Source of the DNA: Paenibacillus lacisoli
GTDB lineage: Bacteria > Bacillota > Bacilli > Paenibacillales > Paenibacillaceae
DNA length: 64,000 bases
Direction: 5' to 3'
NCBI RefSeq assembly: GCF_030580655.1
Contig: NZ_JAUQTB010000003.1
Location: forward strand, 489,473 to 553,472
The translations under genes were made by a program, and so were the position numbers. The notes under the pieces are model-generated. The model did no database searches. It was not told where the DNA came from and was given only the letters and a program-made list of their open reading frames with translations. Shown here piece by piece: positions 35,100 through 43,724 of this stretch. The first letter of the stretch is position 1. Every line of letters starts with the position of its first letter.

Positions 35100-36006
35100 C
35101 ACCTTCTTGCGCCATTTGCGGGAAGGGTTCAAGAACGTATTCCGCAACGGCTGGATGTCGGTGGCTTCCGTCACTTCCATCGTCGTGTCCCTGTTTATCC
35201 TGGGCGTATTTATTCTGCTGGTGCTGAATGTCAATAAGCTGGCTGACACCGCGGATCGTCAGGTCCAGGTCAGTGTGTTCCTGCAGCTGAACGTTGATGA
35301 GAAGATGAAGGACACCATTCAGAAGGAGATTGGCGAAATGCCGGAGGTCAGCAAGACCGTCTTTATTTCGAAGGCTGAAGGGCTGAAGGAGTTTACCGAC
35401 AATCTCGGGGATGACGGGAAGGAAATCCTGAATGATCTGGGCAAGGACAGCAATCCGCTTCCGGACAAGCTGGAGGTTGAGGTTATTGAACCAACGACGG
35501 CTCCTTTTGTAGCCGAGAAGATCCAGGCCTTGAACGACAATCACCCGGAGAAGCCGATCATGAAAGTGAATTATGGCAAAGGGACAGCAGAGACGCTGTT
35601 CAAAATCACCAAGGTTGTGCGCAATGTCGGCTTTATTTTTGTTGCGGCACTCGCACTGGTATCCATGTTCCTGATCTCCAATACGATCCGGGTGACGATT
35701 CTGGCCCGCCGCCGCGAGATCGGCATCATGAAGCTTGTCGGGGCGACCAACTATTTTATCCGCTGGCCTTTCTTTATTGAGGGGGCATTGATCGGGCTTA
35801 TCGGCTCGGCCGTGACGATTGCCGTGCTCTTCATCGGCTACAGCCAGATTGCCAATGAATTGAGCAGCTGGCTTGGCTTTACAGCCCTCAAATTCATTCA
35901 ACTCAGCCAGATCTGGCTGCCGCTCGGCGGACTGCTGCTGGTGATCGGTGTACTGGTCGGCATTGTGGGAAGTACGCTTTCCATCCGCAAGTTTCTCAAG
36001 GTCTAG
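35089..36006 (+). CDS. ftsX: cell-division membrane protein FtsX
   Basis: The 305-residue FtsX has the family topology: one N-terminal helix (about residues 22-45), an extracellular domain of about 120 residues that activates partner hydrolases, then three helices (VRNVGFIFVAALALVSMFLIS; the stretch FFIEGALIGLIGSAVTIAVL; the C-terminal one). The NTIRVTILARRREIGIMKLVGAT coupling loop contacts FtsE. It starts inside ftsE. The M23 protein encoded next is a candidate partner. Confidence 0.95.
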   Translation: MTFNTFLRHLREGFKNVFRNGWMSVASVTSIVVSLFILGVFILLVLNVNKLADTADRQVQVSVFLQLNVDEKMKDTIQKEIGEMPEVSKTVFISKAEGLKEFTDNLGDDGKEILNDLGKDSNPLPDKLEVEVIEPTTAPFVAEKIQALNDNHPEKPIMKVNYGKGTAETLFKITKVVRNVGFIFVAALALVSMFLISNTIRVTILARRREIGIMKLVGATNYFIRWPFFIEGALIGLIGSAVTIAVLFIGYSQIANELSSWLGFTALKFIQLSQIWLPLGGLLLVIGVLVGIVGSTLSIRKFLKV

Positions 36007-36053
36007 AATTACCAGGAAGCATAAGTCATGCGGATGCATCGCCTGGAGTGTAA

Positions 36054-36084
36054 TTGTATTGCGATTCTTAAATTTTATTATAAA
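36054..36084 (+). promoter_or_regulatory. possible promoter of the EnvC-like gene
   Basis: TTGTAT (36054-36059) and TATTAT (36076-36081) are 16 bp apart in an AT-rich spacer of about 200 bp after ftsX. No hairpin is evident, so read-through from ftsEX is also possible. Confidence 0.3.
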
Positions 36085-36210
36085 TAGCGCGGATTCCTTA
36101 ACTATGCGGCTGCGGCCGTCGATAACAACATAGTCGGGCGTGAAAGGGAAAAAATGCAGGACTGCAGCGATCAGGCTGACAGTATTGAGATAAAGGGTGG
36201 GGAGTGCAAG

Positions 36211-37518
36211 TTGAAAAGAACAGCAGCTTTGGCAGCCGTCACTTTACTGGCTTCATTAATCATTCAACCTTCCAACGGTTATGCCAAGAGTATGAATGAA
36301 ATTGATCAACAGCTGAATCAGCTGGACCAGCAGGCGCATAAAGCCAAGCAGGAACAGAAGAATGCTACTGAGAACAAGCAGGAAGCACAACACTACAAGA
36401 ACAAGACAACCCAGACACTAGAGGATGTTCTCGGTGAGATCGAGAGTGTAGGCAGCCAGCTGACCCGGGTCAGCCGCGATATTGAACAGACGGAAGAAAA
36501 TCTGCGTACGACCAAGAAAGAACTGGCCGAAGCGGAGGAACGGATCAAAGCGCGCGAGAAGCTGCTGGAGACACGCGTCCGTCTGATGTATACAGATGGC
36601 AATGTATCTTATCTGGATGTCCTGCTGTCGTCAACCAGCTTTAGTGACTTTCTCGATCGGGCTGACTCGCTCAAGATGATTGTGGATCAGGATCAGCAGC
36701 TGCTGGACGAGCACAAGAAGGACAAAGAATATGTCGTTCAGAAGCAGGAAGAACTCGAAGGACAGTACAAATACGTGAAGGGCCTCTATGCTCAGAAGCA
36801 GGAAGCCAAGGACATGCTGGCAGGCAAGGAGAAAGAAAAGCGGGTGCTGATCGCCGGCTATGATCAGAAGATCGAGCAGTTCGACTCTCTGTCGAATGAG
36901 CAGAATGACCTGCTGGTGGCGCTGGCTACAAAACGCTCCTCGCTCGTGCAGGAGAAGAACCAGCTTAGAGCGGAGCAGGAAGCCAGAGCCAAGGCAGCGC
37001 GTGAGAAGGCGGCAGCGGCAGCGGCCGCGAAGAAACGCGCCCTGGCAGCGCAGAAGCAGAGCAGCCAGAGCAGCTCTTCGTCCGAGGCATCTGATACAAC
37101 CTATGCCAGCTCGTATAACGGCGGCGGCGGTGCCTTTGCCATGCCGGTATCGGGAGCCCGGATTTCTTCAACATTTGGCTACCGGGTTCACCCTGTAACC
37201 GGGGTTCGCAAGCTGCATGCAGGTGTCGATCTGGCTGTGCCGCAGGGTACATCTGTACATGCGGCCGAAGACGGCGTGGTCACCGTGGCCGAATGGTGGA
37301 ACGGATACGGCAATCTGATTATCATTGATCACGGCAACGGGCTGTGGTCGATGTACGGCCATCTTCGTGACGGCGGCATTATGGTATCGTCTGGGCAGAC
37401 CGTCAAGCGCGGTCAGAAAATTGCGGAATCCGGATCGACCGGCGTGTCGACAGGACCGCATCTTCATTTCGAAGTCCGTCTGCATAATGTGCCGGTCAAC
37501 CCGATGGATTACCTGTAA
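36211..37518 (+). CDS. secreted EnvC-like coiled-coil M23 murein hydrolase
   Basis: A 435-residue protein with a signal peptide (about residues 1-28, ending NGYAKS) and a long coiled coil (about 30-275) of the EnvC/CwlO type, which binds FtsX. An Ala/Lys and Ser-rich linker is followed by an M23 LytM domain (about 313-435). The zinc ligands are intact (HAGVD near residue 335, HLHFE near 416), so unlike E. coli EnvC it should be an active endopeptidase. TTG 36211 after GGGGAG is the start; the frame is open from 36154 but those residues are not signal-like. Its place just after ftsEX implies FtsEX-controlled wall cleavage. Confidence 0.9.
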   Translation: MKRTAALAAVTLLASLIIQPSNGYAKSMNEIDQQLNQLDQQAHKAKQEQKNATENKQEAQHYKNKTTQTLEDVLGEIESVGSQLTRVSRDIEQTEENLRTTKKELAEAEERIKAREKLLETRVRLMYTDGNVSYLDVLLSSTSFSDFLDRADSLKMIVDQDQQLLDEHKKDKEYVVQKQEELEGQYKYVKGLYAQKQEAKDMLAGKEKEKRVLIAGYDQKIEQFDSLSNEQNDLLVALATKRSSLVQEKNQLRAEQEARAKAAREKAAAAAAAKKRALAAQKQSSQSSSSSEASDTTYASSYNGGGGAFAMPVSGARISSTFGYRVHPVTGVRKLHAGVDLAVPQGTSVHAAEDGVVTVAEWWNGYGNLIIIDHGNGLWSMYGHLRDGGIMVSSGQTVKRGQKIAESGSTGVSTGPHLHFEVRLHNVPVNPMDYL

Positions 37519-37728
37519 TCCCGGATTTCATCTATCATCCATACTGCATTCATGATAAGCTACAAGTACAGCTAGGCTGCTTCAGCTTCTGCTAAGACGT
37601 TATTCGACGTGAGGGCAGGGCTGGGGCAGCTTTTTGCAAAATTTCCAGAATCGTTATGCTGTTGAGAACATATTCCGTACAAGCAGGACGTATACTATGC
37701 TGGAATAATAAAGGCGGTGGATGTCTTA

Positions 37729-39192
37729 ATGATGAAAAAAAGTACGGTAGTCTGGTTGATGGTAGCAGCTCTGATTGGCGGCAGCCTGCTGACCTTTGCT
37801 TTTACAGGTGCAACCAGTCTTGCCAAGCAGACAGCTGGAGAAGGAATTCTGGCCAGTATATCGAACAATGTGGACAAGCAGAGTGACCTGGACAAAATCC
37901 AGAAAGCACTCGATCTGATCCAGAATAACTATTATCAGGAAGTGGACCGCACCAAGCTCGTGGACGGGGCCATTAATGGAATGATGGAAGCCCTCGGCGA
38001 TCCGTATTCCAACTACATGGGTAAAACAACGGCAGCCCAGTTTGAAGAACAGATCGAAGGTTCATTTACCGGAATTGGAGCTGAAGTCTCCTCGGAGAAC
38101 GGCAAGGTAACCATCGTGTCGCCGATCAAGAACTCGCCGGCAGAGAAGGCGGGGTTGCGTGCGAAGGATATCATTCTGACGGTGAACGGCACTTCGCTGG
38201 CTGGTATGGAATTGAATGATGCGGTGAATAAAATCCGCGGACCGAAAGGCAGCAAGGCGGTACTGCAGATCCAGCGCGCCGGCTCCACCGATCCGCTGGA
38301 GTACACGATCGTACGGGATGACATCGATCTGGAGACCGTCCATTCCGAAATGAAGCCGAACGGCATTGGGGTTATCACGATCACCCAGTTCTCGCTGAAT
38401 ACAGGTCAACGCTTCAAGGAAGAGCTGGCGAAGCTGGAGGCTCAGAAAATGAAGGGCCTTGTTATCGACGTCCGCAACAACCCGGGCGGTGTGCTGTCTG
38501 TAGTTATTGATATTGCGCAGCAGTTCGTACCGAAGGGCAAAGTGATCGTTCAAGTAGAAGATAAAAACAAGCAGCGTGAAAAAGAGCAGTCCCAAGGTGG
38601 CGGCAAAAGTTATCCGATTGCCCTGCTGATGAACAAAGGAAGTGCAAGTGCATCCGAGATTCTGGCAGGCGCCCTGCAGCAGTCTGCAGGTGCTACGCTC
38701 ATTGGGGAAAACTCCTTTGGTAAAGGTACCGTTCAGACCAGCTATGACAAGCAGATGGGGGACGGCAGTCTGCTCAAGATTACAATTGCCAAATGGCTCA
38801 CACCGGATGGCAGCTGGATTCACAAGAAAGGCATCAAACCGGATATCGCGGTGGATCAGCCGGCATACTTCACGGTAGCGCCGCTGGCCAAAGACAAGAC
38901 ATTGAAATATGATATGAACAGCTCGGACGTGAAGAACGCCCAAGTGATGCTGACCGGGCTCGGCTATAAGCCGGGACGGCAGGATGGTTATTTTGACCGT
39001 GCAACCGAACAGGCCGTGAAGGCATTCCAGACGAAGCAGAAGCTGACCGTAAGCGGCACGATCGATGCCAAGACGGCGAGTGCGCTGGAAGCCAAGCTGG
39101 TGGAGAGCATTCGTGATCCGCGTAATGACACGCAGCTGAACAAAGGGCTGGAGTTTGTAGGGAAGGAAATTGCAGCATCCGCGTCGAAATAA
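37729..39192 (+). CDS. ctpB: S41-family processing protease (CtpB-like) with peptidoglycan-binding domain
   Basis: The 487-residue protein has an N-terminal anchor, a PDZ domain (about 90-170), the S41 core and a C-terminal peptidoglycan-binding helix bundle (AQVMLTGLGYKPGRQDGYFDRATEQAVKAFQ). The catalytic set is intact: Ser307 in KGSASASE, Lys332 and Gln336 in FGKGTVQ, with the same spacing as B. subtilis CtpB. CtpB acts outside the membrane and cleaves SpoIVFA during sporulation. The position beside minJ is conserved with B. subtilis. ATG 37729 is preferred over GTG 37717, which lies within the ribosome binding site. Confidence 0.92.
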   Translation: MMKKSTVVWLMVAALIGGSLLTFAFTGATSLAKQTAGEGILASISNNVDKQSDLDKIQKALDLIQNNYYQEVDRTKLVDGAINGMMEALGDPYSNYMGKTTAAQFEEQIEGSFTGIGAEVSSENGKVTIVSPIKNSPAEKAGLRAKDIILTVNGTSLAGMELNDAVNKIRGPKGSKAVLQIQRAGSTDPLEYTIVRDDIDLETVHSEMKPNGIGVITITQFSLNTGQRFKEELAKLEAQKMKGLVIDVRNNPGGVLSVVIDIAQQFVPKGKVIVQVEDKNKQREKEQSQGGGKSYPIALLMNKGSASASEILAGALQQSAGATLIGENSFGKGTVQTSYDKQMGDGSLLKITIAKWLTPDGSWIHKKGIKPDIAVDQPAYFTVAPLAKDKTLKYDMNSSDVKNAQVMLTGLGYKPGRQDGYFDRATEQAVKAFQTKQKLTVSGTIDAKTASALEAKLVESIRDPRNDTQLNKGLEFVGKEIAASASK

Positions 39193-39202
39193 GTGTAAAG
39201 CT

Positions 39203-39236
39203 GAAGGAGGGCTGAGGTTCAGCCTTCCTTCTTTTT
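39203..39236 (+). terminator. terminator after ctpB
   Basis: GAAGGAGGGCTGA (39203-39215) pairs with TCAGCCTTCCTTC (39219-39231), 13 pairs with one G-U, followed by TTTTT. Confidence 0.88.
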
Positions 39237-39257
39237 GTGTAAGAAGGGTACGATTCA

Positions 39258-40583
39258 ATGGGAGGAGTGTGGAGAAGCTTGGAATGGGCTGTACAACTGG
39301 GATGGGACTTGACGGATGCTTTATTACTGCTGTTCGCACAGCCATTTTATTATATCGCGATTCTATTAATTGCCCTGGGCTACCGCCGGCAGTCACTGCT
39401 GGAGCGCAGGCTGTTCCATACAAGGCTTGAGGGCTGGGGGATTCAAACGCTGCGTACGGCATGGGGAGGACTGCTTGCAGGACTTGGCATTTCACTGCTG
39501 TCCCTGCTGCTGGGCATTCAGTTTACACCGGAAGCGGTCATCTGTATCTGGATTGCTGCGGCCATCCTGATGCTGTTTCGTGTTCGCTACTTATGTTTTG
39601 CTTATGCTGTTGGCCTGTTGGGCGTTCTGCAGTTTATTTTTGGCTTTGCCAAGACGTGGCAGCCGGAAGGCTGGATCGGCCGGGCGGTAGATACGGTCCG
39701 CGGTCTGGATATTCCGTCTTTGCTCATCCTGGTCGCTGTTTTACATATTGCAGAAGCTGTGCTGGTCCGCTGGCAGGGAGGACGAATGGCAACGCCGCTG
39801 TTTATTGAAGGCAAACGCGGACGTCTCGTCGGCGGCTATCAGATGGAAGATTACTGGCCGATTCCGCTGCTGCTGCTAGTTCCCGCACAAGGAGGAGCCG
39901 CGCTGCCGTGGACGCCGCTGGTGGGCTGGCTTCACGGAGATTGGAGCGGCGGCTTCAGTATGGCAGCACTGCCGATCCTGATCGGCTTCAGCGGCATGAC
40001 TCAGAGCATGCTGCCCCGCCAGAAGGCCGCTGTGTCCGCCAAGCGGCTGGTGATGTACAGCCTGGTGCTGCTGATCCTTGGTGTGCTGGCCGCCTGGTGG
40101 AGTCCACTGATGATTGTAGCGGCCTTGGCCAGCTTCTTCCTTCACGAGCTGATCATCTGGTACGGCAGTCTGGAGGAGCAGCAGCACAGTCCGCTGTTCG
40201 TGCATCCCGAGGCCGGGCTGCGGGTGCTGGCTGTTCTGCCGGACAGCCCGGCGAAGGAGCTGGGCATTCTCGCCGGCGAGGTAATCTATAAGGTGAATGG
40301 CGTGCTGATCACGTCAAGAGCCGAGCTTCACCGGGCCCTTCGCATGAACCCGGCGTTCTGCAAGCTGGAGGTGCGGAATCTGCAGGGGGAGAGCAAATTC
40401 CTGCAGCGTGCCATCTTTGCTGGTGATCATCACCAGCTGGGCGTCATCCTGGCACCGGATCAGGAAGCCGAATGGGCGGTATCTGCCAAACCGGCTTCCA
40501 TTTACCGCGTGATCGCCATGAGCTTGAATGCCCGCCGCAAGGACCGGGCTGCTTCCGGCAGCGGAAATTCTGCCGACATGTGA
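39258..40583 (+). CDS. minJ: MinJ-like polytopic PDZ protein
   Basis: The 441-residue product has about seven or eight hydrophobic segments in its first 320 residues and a C-terminal PDZ domain (about 325-400: GLRVLAVLPDSPAKELGILAGEVIYKVNGVLITSRAEL). This layout and the position next to ctpB and near uvrBA match B. subtilis MinJ, which links DivIVA to MinCD and restricts division to midcell. Direct sequence identity cannot be measured here. AAGAAGGG precedes ATG 39258 by 9 nt. It ends at a strong bidirectional terminator. Confidence 0.75.
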   Translation: MGGVWRSLEWAVQLGWDLTDALLLLFAQPFYYIAILLIALGYRRQSLLERRLFHTRLEGWGIQTLRTAWGGLLAGLGISLLSLLLGIQFTPEAVICIWIAAAILMLFRVRYLCFAYAVGLLGVLQFIFGFAKTWQPEGWIGRAVDTVRGLDIPSLLILVAVLHIAEAVLVRWQGGRMATPLFIEGKRGRLVGGYQMEDYWPIPLLLLVPAQGGAALPWTPLVGWLHGDWSGGFSMAALPILIGFSGMTQSMLPRQKAAVSAKRLVMYSLVLLILGVLAAWWSPLMIVAALASFFLHELIIWYGSLEEQQHSPLFVHPEAGLRVLAVLPDSPAKELGILAGEVIYKVNGVLITSRAELHRALRMNPAFCKLEVRNLQGESKFLQRAIFAGDHHQLGVILAPDQEAEWAVSAKPASIYRVIAMSLNARRKDRAASGSGNSADM

Positions 40584-40622
40584 AAAGAGCCTGATTCTCA
40601 ACTTGAGAATCAGGCTCTTTTT
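40583..40622. terminator. bidirectional terminator between minJ and the response regulator gene
   Basis: AAAAGAGCCTGATTCTCAA (40583-40601) pairs perfectly with 40604-40622 (19 pairs), with A and T tracts on the two sides. It can end transcription from both directions. Confidence 0.93.
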
Positions 40623-40663
40623 GGCATATAAATCGTTATTAGTGCGTACTTGCGACCCGACAG

Positions 40664-41311
40664 CTAAACGCTGCGCTGTTTCCAGTACCAGATGGCAATC
40701 TGTGTCCGATCCCGCAGGTTCAGCTTGCCAAGGATGTCGGTGATATAGTTCTTGACCGTGCCTTCACTCAGGAACTGCCTGGCAGCAATCTCTTTGTTAG
40801 ACAAGCCCTCTGAGATCAGAGTAACGATATTCTCTTCCGCTGGCGTCAGACCATAATCGGAATTGCCGGCTGCAGGCGGGCGGGGGGCCGGAGTACGCAG
40901 CAGCCCGGCGAGCTTGGAGGCAATATCGGGATGGATCAGCATATCCCCGTCGTGAACGGTACGAATGCCCTGGATGATGCGCTCGGGCGGGATATTCTTG
41001 AGCAGATATCCGCTGGCTCCATTGCGGAGCGCTTCAATAATAAAATCGTCATCGTCGAAGGTGGTCAGGATCAGCACCTTGCTGTCCGGAGATACGGCTT
41101 TAGCCTTCCTTGTTCCTTCCACCCCATCACAGATGGGCATACGGATATCCATCAGGATGACATCCGGGCGCATGCCGTCCAGAAGCAGCTGTTCTGCTTC
41201 ATCGCCATGACCCGCCGTGCCCGCCACTTCCAGCTCCGGGTTCATGCCCAAGATCAGCTTCAGACTTTCGCGGATCAGCGGATCATCGTCCACAATCAGC
41301 AGTGAAATCAT
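40664..41311 (-). CDS. NarL/LuxR-type response regulator (LnrK-like)
   Basis: The 215-residue regulator has a receiver domain (LLIVDDDPLIRESL; phosphorylated Asp in DVILMDIRMP; Lys in YLLKN) and a C-terminal LuxR-type HTH (LTPAEENIVTLISEGLSNKEIAARQFLSEGTVKNYITDILGKL). It is co-transcribed with the histidine kinase upstream (64 bp) and faces the divergent ABC transporter operon, whose promoter region holds two dyads suited to such a dimer. The arrangement resembles LnrJK/LnrLMN and YvfTU/YvfRS of B. subtilis. ATG 41311 follows AAGGGAAG. Confidence 0.9.
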   Translation of the reverse strand: MISLLIVDDDPLIRESLKLILGMNPELEVAGTAGHGDEAEQLLLDGMRPDVILMDIRMPICDGVEGTRKAKAVSPDSKVLILTTFDDDDFIIEALRNGASGYLLKNIPPERIIQGIRTVHDGDMLIHPDIASKLAGLLRTPAPRPPAAGNSDYGLTPAEENIVTLISEGLSNKEIAARQFLSEGTVKNYITDILGKLNLRDRTQIAIWYWKQRSV

Positions 41312-41375
41312 GATATAACTTCCCTTCGCTTTTTGTTCCTGGTTCACCGTGGATGGTTCTTTGTTGATAGGAAAT

Positions 41376-42635
41376 CTAGGCCAACTCATGCTCCTTCCAC
41401 ACAGGCAGCCGTGTGATCAGGAAGAAGGCTTGATCCTCGATCCGGCACTCGATGCAGCCGCCCATCATCTCGGTGCGCTCACGCATCCCGTTCAGGCCGA
41501 GTCCGGAGAAAGAGAAACTGGACAGCCGCTCCGGATGCTCCGGCAGCCGCCCGTTGTTGCTCACCGTCATGCCAATCTCCTGCTGGCCATAATTTACGAT
41601 GATGGTAATCTCCGTAGCACCGCCATGACGGATCGCATTGGTGATTGCTTCGCGGGCATTTTTGTACAGGACCACACGCTGGCTCGGATAAAGGGGATAA
41701 GGCTGTCCGTTCGTCTCCAGACAGGTCTTGATGCCGGTCCCCCTTCCGGTCTCTTCCAGCAGGCTGTCAAGGGCATACGAATCAGAAGGACGTACGGCCG
41801 GCTTGATTTTCTTCACCGCCGCCCGCATGTTCTCCAGACTGTCTGATACCTGATCCCGGATCTGCTGCAGGAGCTCCATGCCTTTGGTCGGGTCTGCAGG
41901 CACGACATGCAGCGAGGCCTCCAGCATCATTTTGATTCGGATGAGCCGGTGGCCGATATCGTCATGCAGCTGGCGGGAGATCCGGGTGCGTTCTTCCTGC
42001 TGGGCAGTGGTTTCGACCTGTCTTGCGAACAACAGGAGCTGCTGTCTCGCTTCATCCAGCTCAAAATGCTTGCGCCGCAGCTTATCATAGAGCCCGACAG
42101 CCTCATGCTCATGCTCCAGCGCATTTCTCAGCCGGCAGACCAGAAAAGCAGTCAGGATAAAGGACAAAACCGCTGCTCCCTGAAGCTCCGGCGCTTCCGG
42201 CCTGACGGCCTGCAGCACCACCCAGGCATGGATGATGAAAAGCATGGTCCTGAGCAGATGCGGCTGAAGAAAGGGGTATACGCACAAGGCTGAGAAGGAG
42301 AGCAGAAAAAGAATACCGCCGTCCCGGCCCGCCACCCAGCCTGCATAGATAATCTCCGCCAGGGCAGCGACAGTGACCGCTGCCGGGTTGGAACCTGCAA
42401 ATCGGCTGAATACGGCAATCGTGAGCAGAACGAGGATTTGCAGCGTGTACAGCCTTAAATTACCCACATTCTGTATATACATGGCTAACAGGGCAGGGAT
42501 GAGGATCAGCCCGTAGCGCAGCAGGAAAAGTGAATGGACGTTCATATTGGCTTTCGGCTCAGCCTCCAGATTTGAGTTCTGGTTTGAGTTTCGGTTTGAG
42601 TTCAATGTAAGTTCACCCGTTCTCCTGTACTTCAT
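41376..42635 (-). CDS. membrane sensor histidine kinase, HisKA_3 type (LnrJ-like)
   Basis: A 419-residue kinase with about five or six N-terminal helices and almost no extracellular loop, as in intramembrane-sensing kinases. A coiled linker leads to a HisKA_3 box (EERTRISRQLHDDIGHRL, phospho-His in LHDD), then the N box (REAITNAIRHG) and G box (GLGLNGMRER). The first 30 residues contain an odd Asn/Ser-rich triple repeat encoded by three 12-bp tandem repeats (42571-42606). The start is uncertain: ATG 42635 has no good ribosome binding site, and ATG 42545 just before the first helix is an alternative. Divergent from the ABC operon. Confidence 0.85.
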   Translation of the reverse strand: MKYRRTGELTLNSNRNSNQNSNLEAEPKANMNVHSLFLLRYGLILIPALLAMYIQNVGNLRLYTLQILVLLTIAVFSRFAGSNPAAVTVAALAEIIYAGWVAGRDGGILFLLSFSALCVYPFLQPHLLRTMLFIIHAWVVLQAVRPEAPELQGAAVLSFILTAFLVCRLRNALEHEHEAVGLYDKLRRKHFELDEARQQLLLFARQVETTAQQEERTRISRQLHDDIGHRLIRIKMMLEASLHVVPADPTKGMELLQQIRDQVSDSLENMRAAVKKIKPAVRPSDSYALDSLLEETGRGTGIKTCLETNGQPYPLYPSQRVVLYKNAREAITNAIRHGGATEITIIVNYGQQEIGMTVSNNGRLPEHPERLSSFSFSGLGLNGMRERTEMMGGCIECRIEDQAFFLITRLPVWKEHELA

Positions 42636-42671
42636 TTTACTTATTGTACCATATCATTCCATTCCCTCAGG

Positions 42672-42739
42672 AGGTGACTTTCGTCACCTTGAAGTTATGA
42701 CCTCAAGTACCTGTCGGCAGAGCCGAAGCAGGATACAAT
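42672..42739 (+). promoter_or_regulatory. operator dyads and promoter of the LnrLMN-like ABC operon
   Basis: A perfect dyad AGGTGAC-N4-GTCACCT (42672-42689) is followed by CTTGAAGT-N4-ACCTCAAG (42688-42707; 7 of 8 paired). A -10 (TACAAT, 42734-42739) lies downstream, with no good -35. Dyads about 48 and 65 bp before the predicted start fit an activating NarL-type regulator such as the one encoded at 40664. Confidence 0.5.
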
Positions 42740-42777
42740 GAAATCATTGAAGAGAACAAGAAACGGAGTGAGGCCGA

Positions 42778-43713
42778 ATGGCAGTAGTAGAATTGAAGGA
42801 CGTCGTTAAACGGTATGGGAGCAAGTTATCAGTGGATCATTTAAACCTGCGGGTGGAGGACGGCGAGATATTTGGACTGCTTGGACCTAACGGTGCCGGC
42901 AAAAGCACAACCATCAGCATGATCGGCGGTCTGCTCGGTCTGGATCACGGGGAAATCCGGGTGGACGGTATCTCGGTGGCTAAGCACCCGCTGGATGTAA
43001 AGCGCCGCATTGGTCTGGTTCCGCAGGATTTGGCGCTGTATGAGAATATGAAGGCGGTAGACAATGTCACTTTTTTTGCCAAACTATACGGCCTGCGCGG
43101 AGATCAGCTCAAAGCACGGGTGCAGGAGGCGCTGGAGTTCGTAGGTCTGCAAAATCATGCCAGGGAGCTGCCTCAAACCTTCTCCGGCGGGATGAAGCGG
43201 CGGCTGAACATTGCCTGCTCGATCACCCACCGTCCCAAGGTCATCATTATGGATGAGCCGACGGTCGGCATCGATCCGCAGTCACGCAATCATATTCTCG
43301 ACTCGGTCCGTGAGCTGAACCGAATGGGTTCAACGATCATTTATACCAGTCATTACATGGAGGAAGTGGCCGCCATCAGCAGCCGGGTTGCCATTATGGA
43401 TCAGGGGCATGTCATTGCTTCCGGTACACAAAAAGAACTGAAAGAGCGTCTCGGTCAGGCTGAACGGATTCTTATTCAGACCCATGACGATACAGCTGCT
43501 GTAGTAAGTGAACTGAAGTTGTTCCCGCATGTAACGCAGGTGGCAGCCGAAGAAGGAACACTCGAAATCACCCTGCCTTCCTCCCAGCTGAATCTGCAGG
43601 ATATCCTGTTTGTTTGTGCCAAGCATAACGTATCCATTCAGTCACTTGTCTGCGAAGAGCCGGATCTGGAGACGCTGTTTCTTCAACTAACCGGCCGGAC
43701 GCTGCGGGATTAG
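42778..43713 (+). CDS. ABC transporter ATP-binding protein (LnrL-like)
   Basis: The 311-residue ATPase carries Walker A ([10 protein letters not shown]), Q-loop, signature [10 protein letters not shown], Walker B ([14 protein letters not shown]) and the H-loop, plus a C-terminal extension of about 80 residues typical of DrrA/LnrL-type exporters. Length and gene order with two permeases of 393 and 383 residues fit the B. subtilis linearmycin-resistance transporter LnrLMN. The actual substrate here is unknown. ATG 42778 follows GGAGTGAGG. Confidence 0.9.
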   Translation: MAVVELKDVVKRYGSKLSVDHLNLRVEDGEIFGLLGPNGAGKSTTISMIGGLLGLDHGEIRVDGISVAKHPLDVKRRIGLVPQDLALYENMKAVDNVTFFAKLYGLRGDQLKARVQEALEFVGLQNHARELPQTFSGGMKRRLNIACSITHRPKVIIMDEPTVGIDPQSRNHILDSVRELNRMGSTIIYTSHYMEEVAAISSRVAIMDQGHVIASGTQKELKERLGQAERILIQTHDDTAAVVSELKLFPHVTQVAAEEGTLEITLPSSQLNLQDILFVCAKHNVSIQSLVCEEPDLETLFLQLTGRTLRD

Positions 43714-43724
43714 GGGGGGACACC

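Noticed and set aside
25757..40631. TTTTGGCATATAA as a DNA uptake sequence for the pilus system
   Set aside because: Only three copies in 64 kb, whereas known uptake sequences occur about once per one or two kilobases in their genomes.
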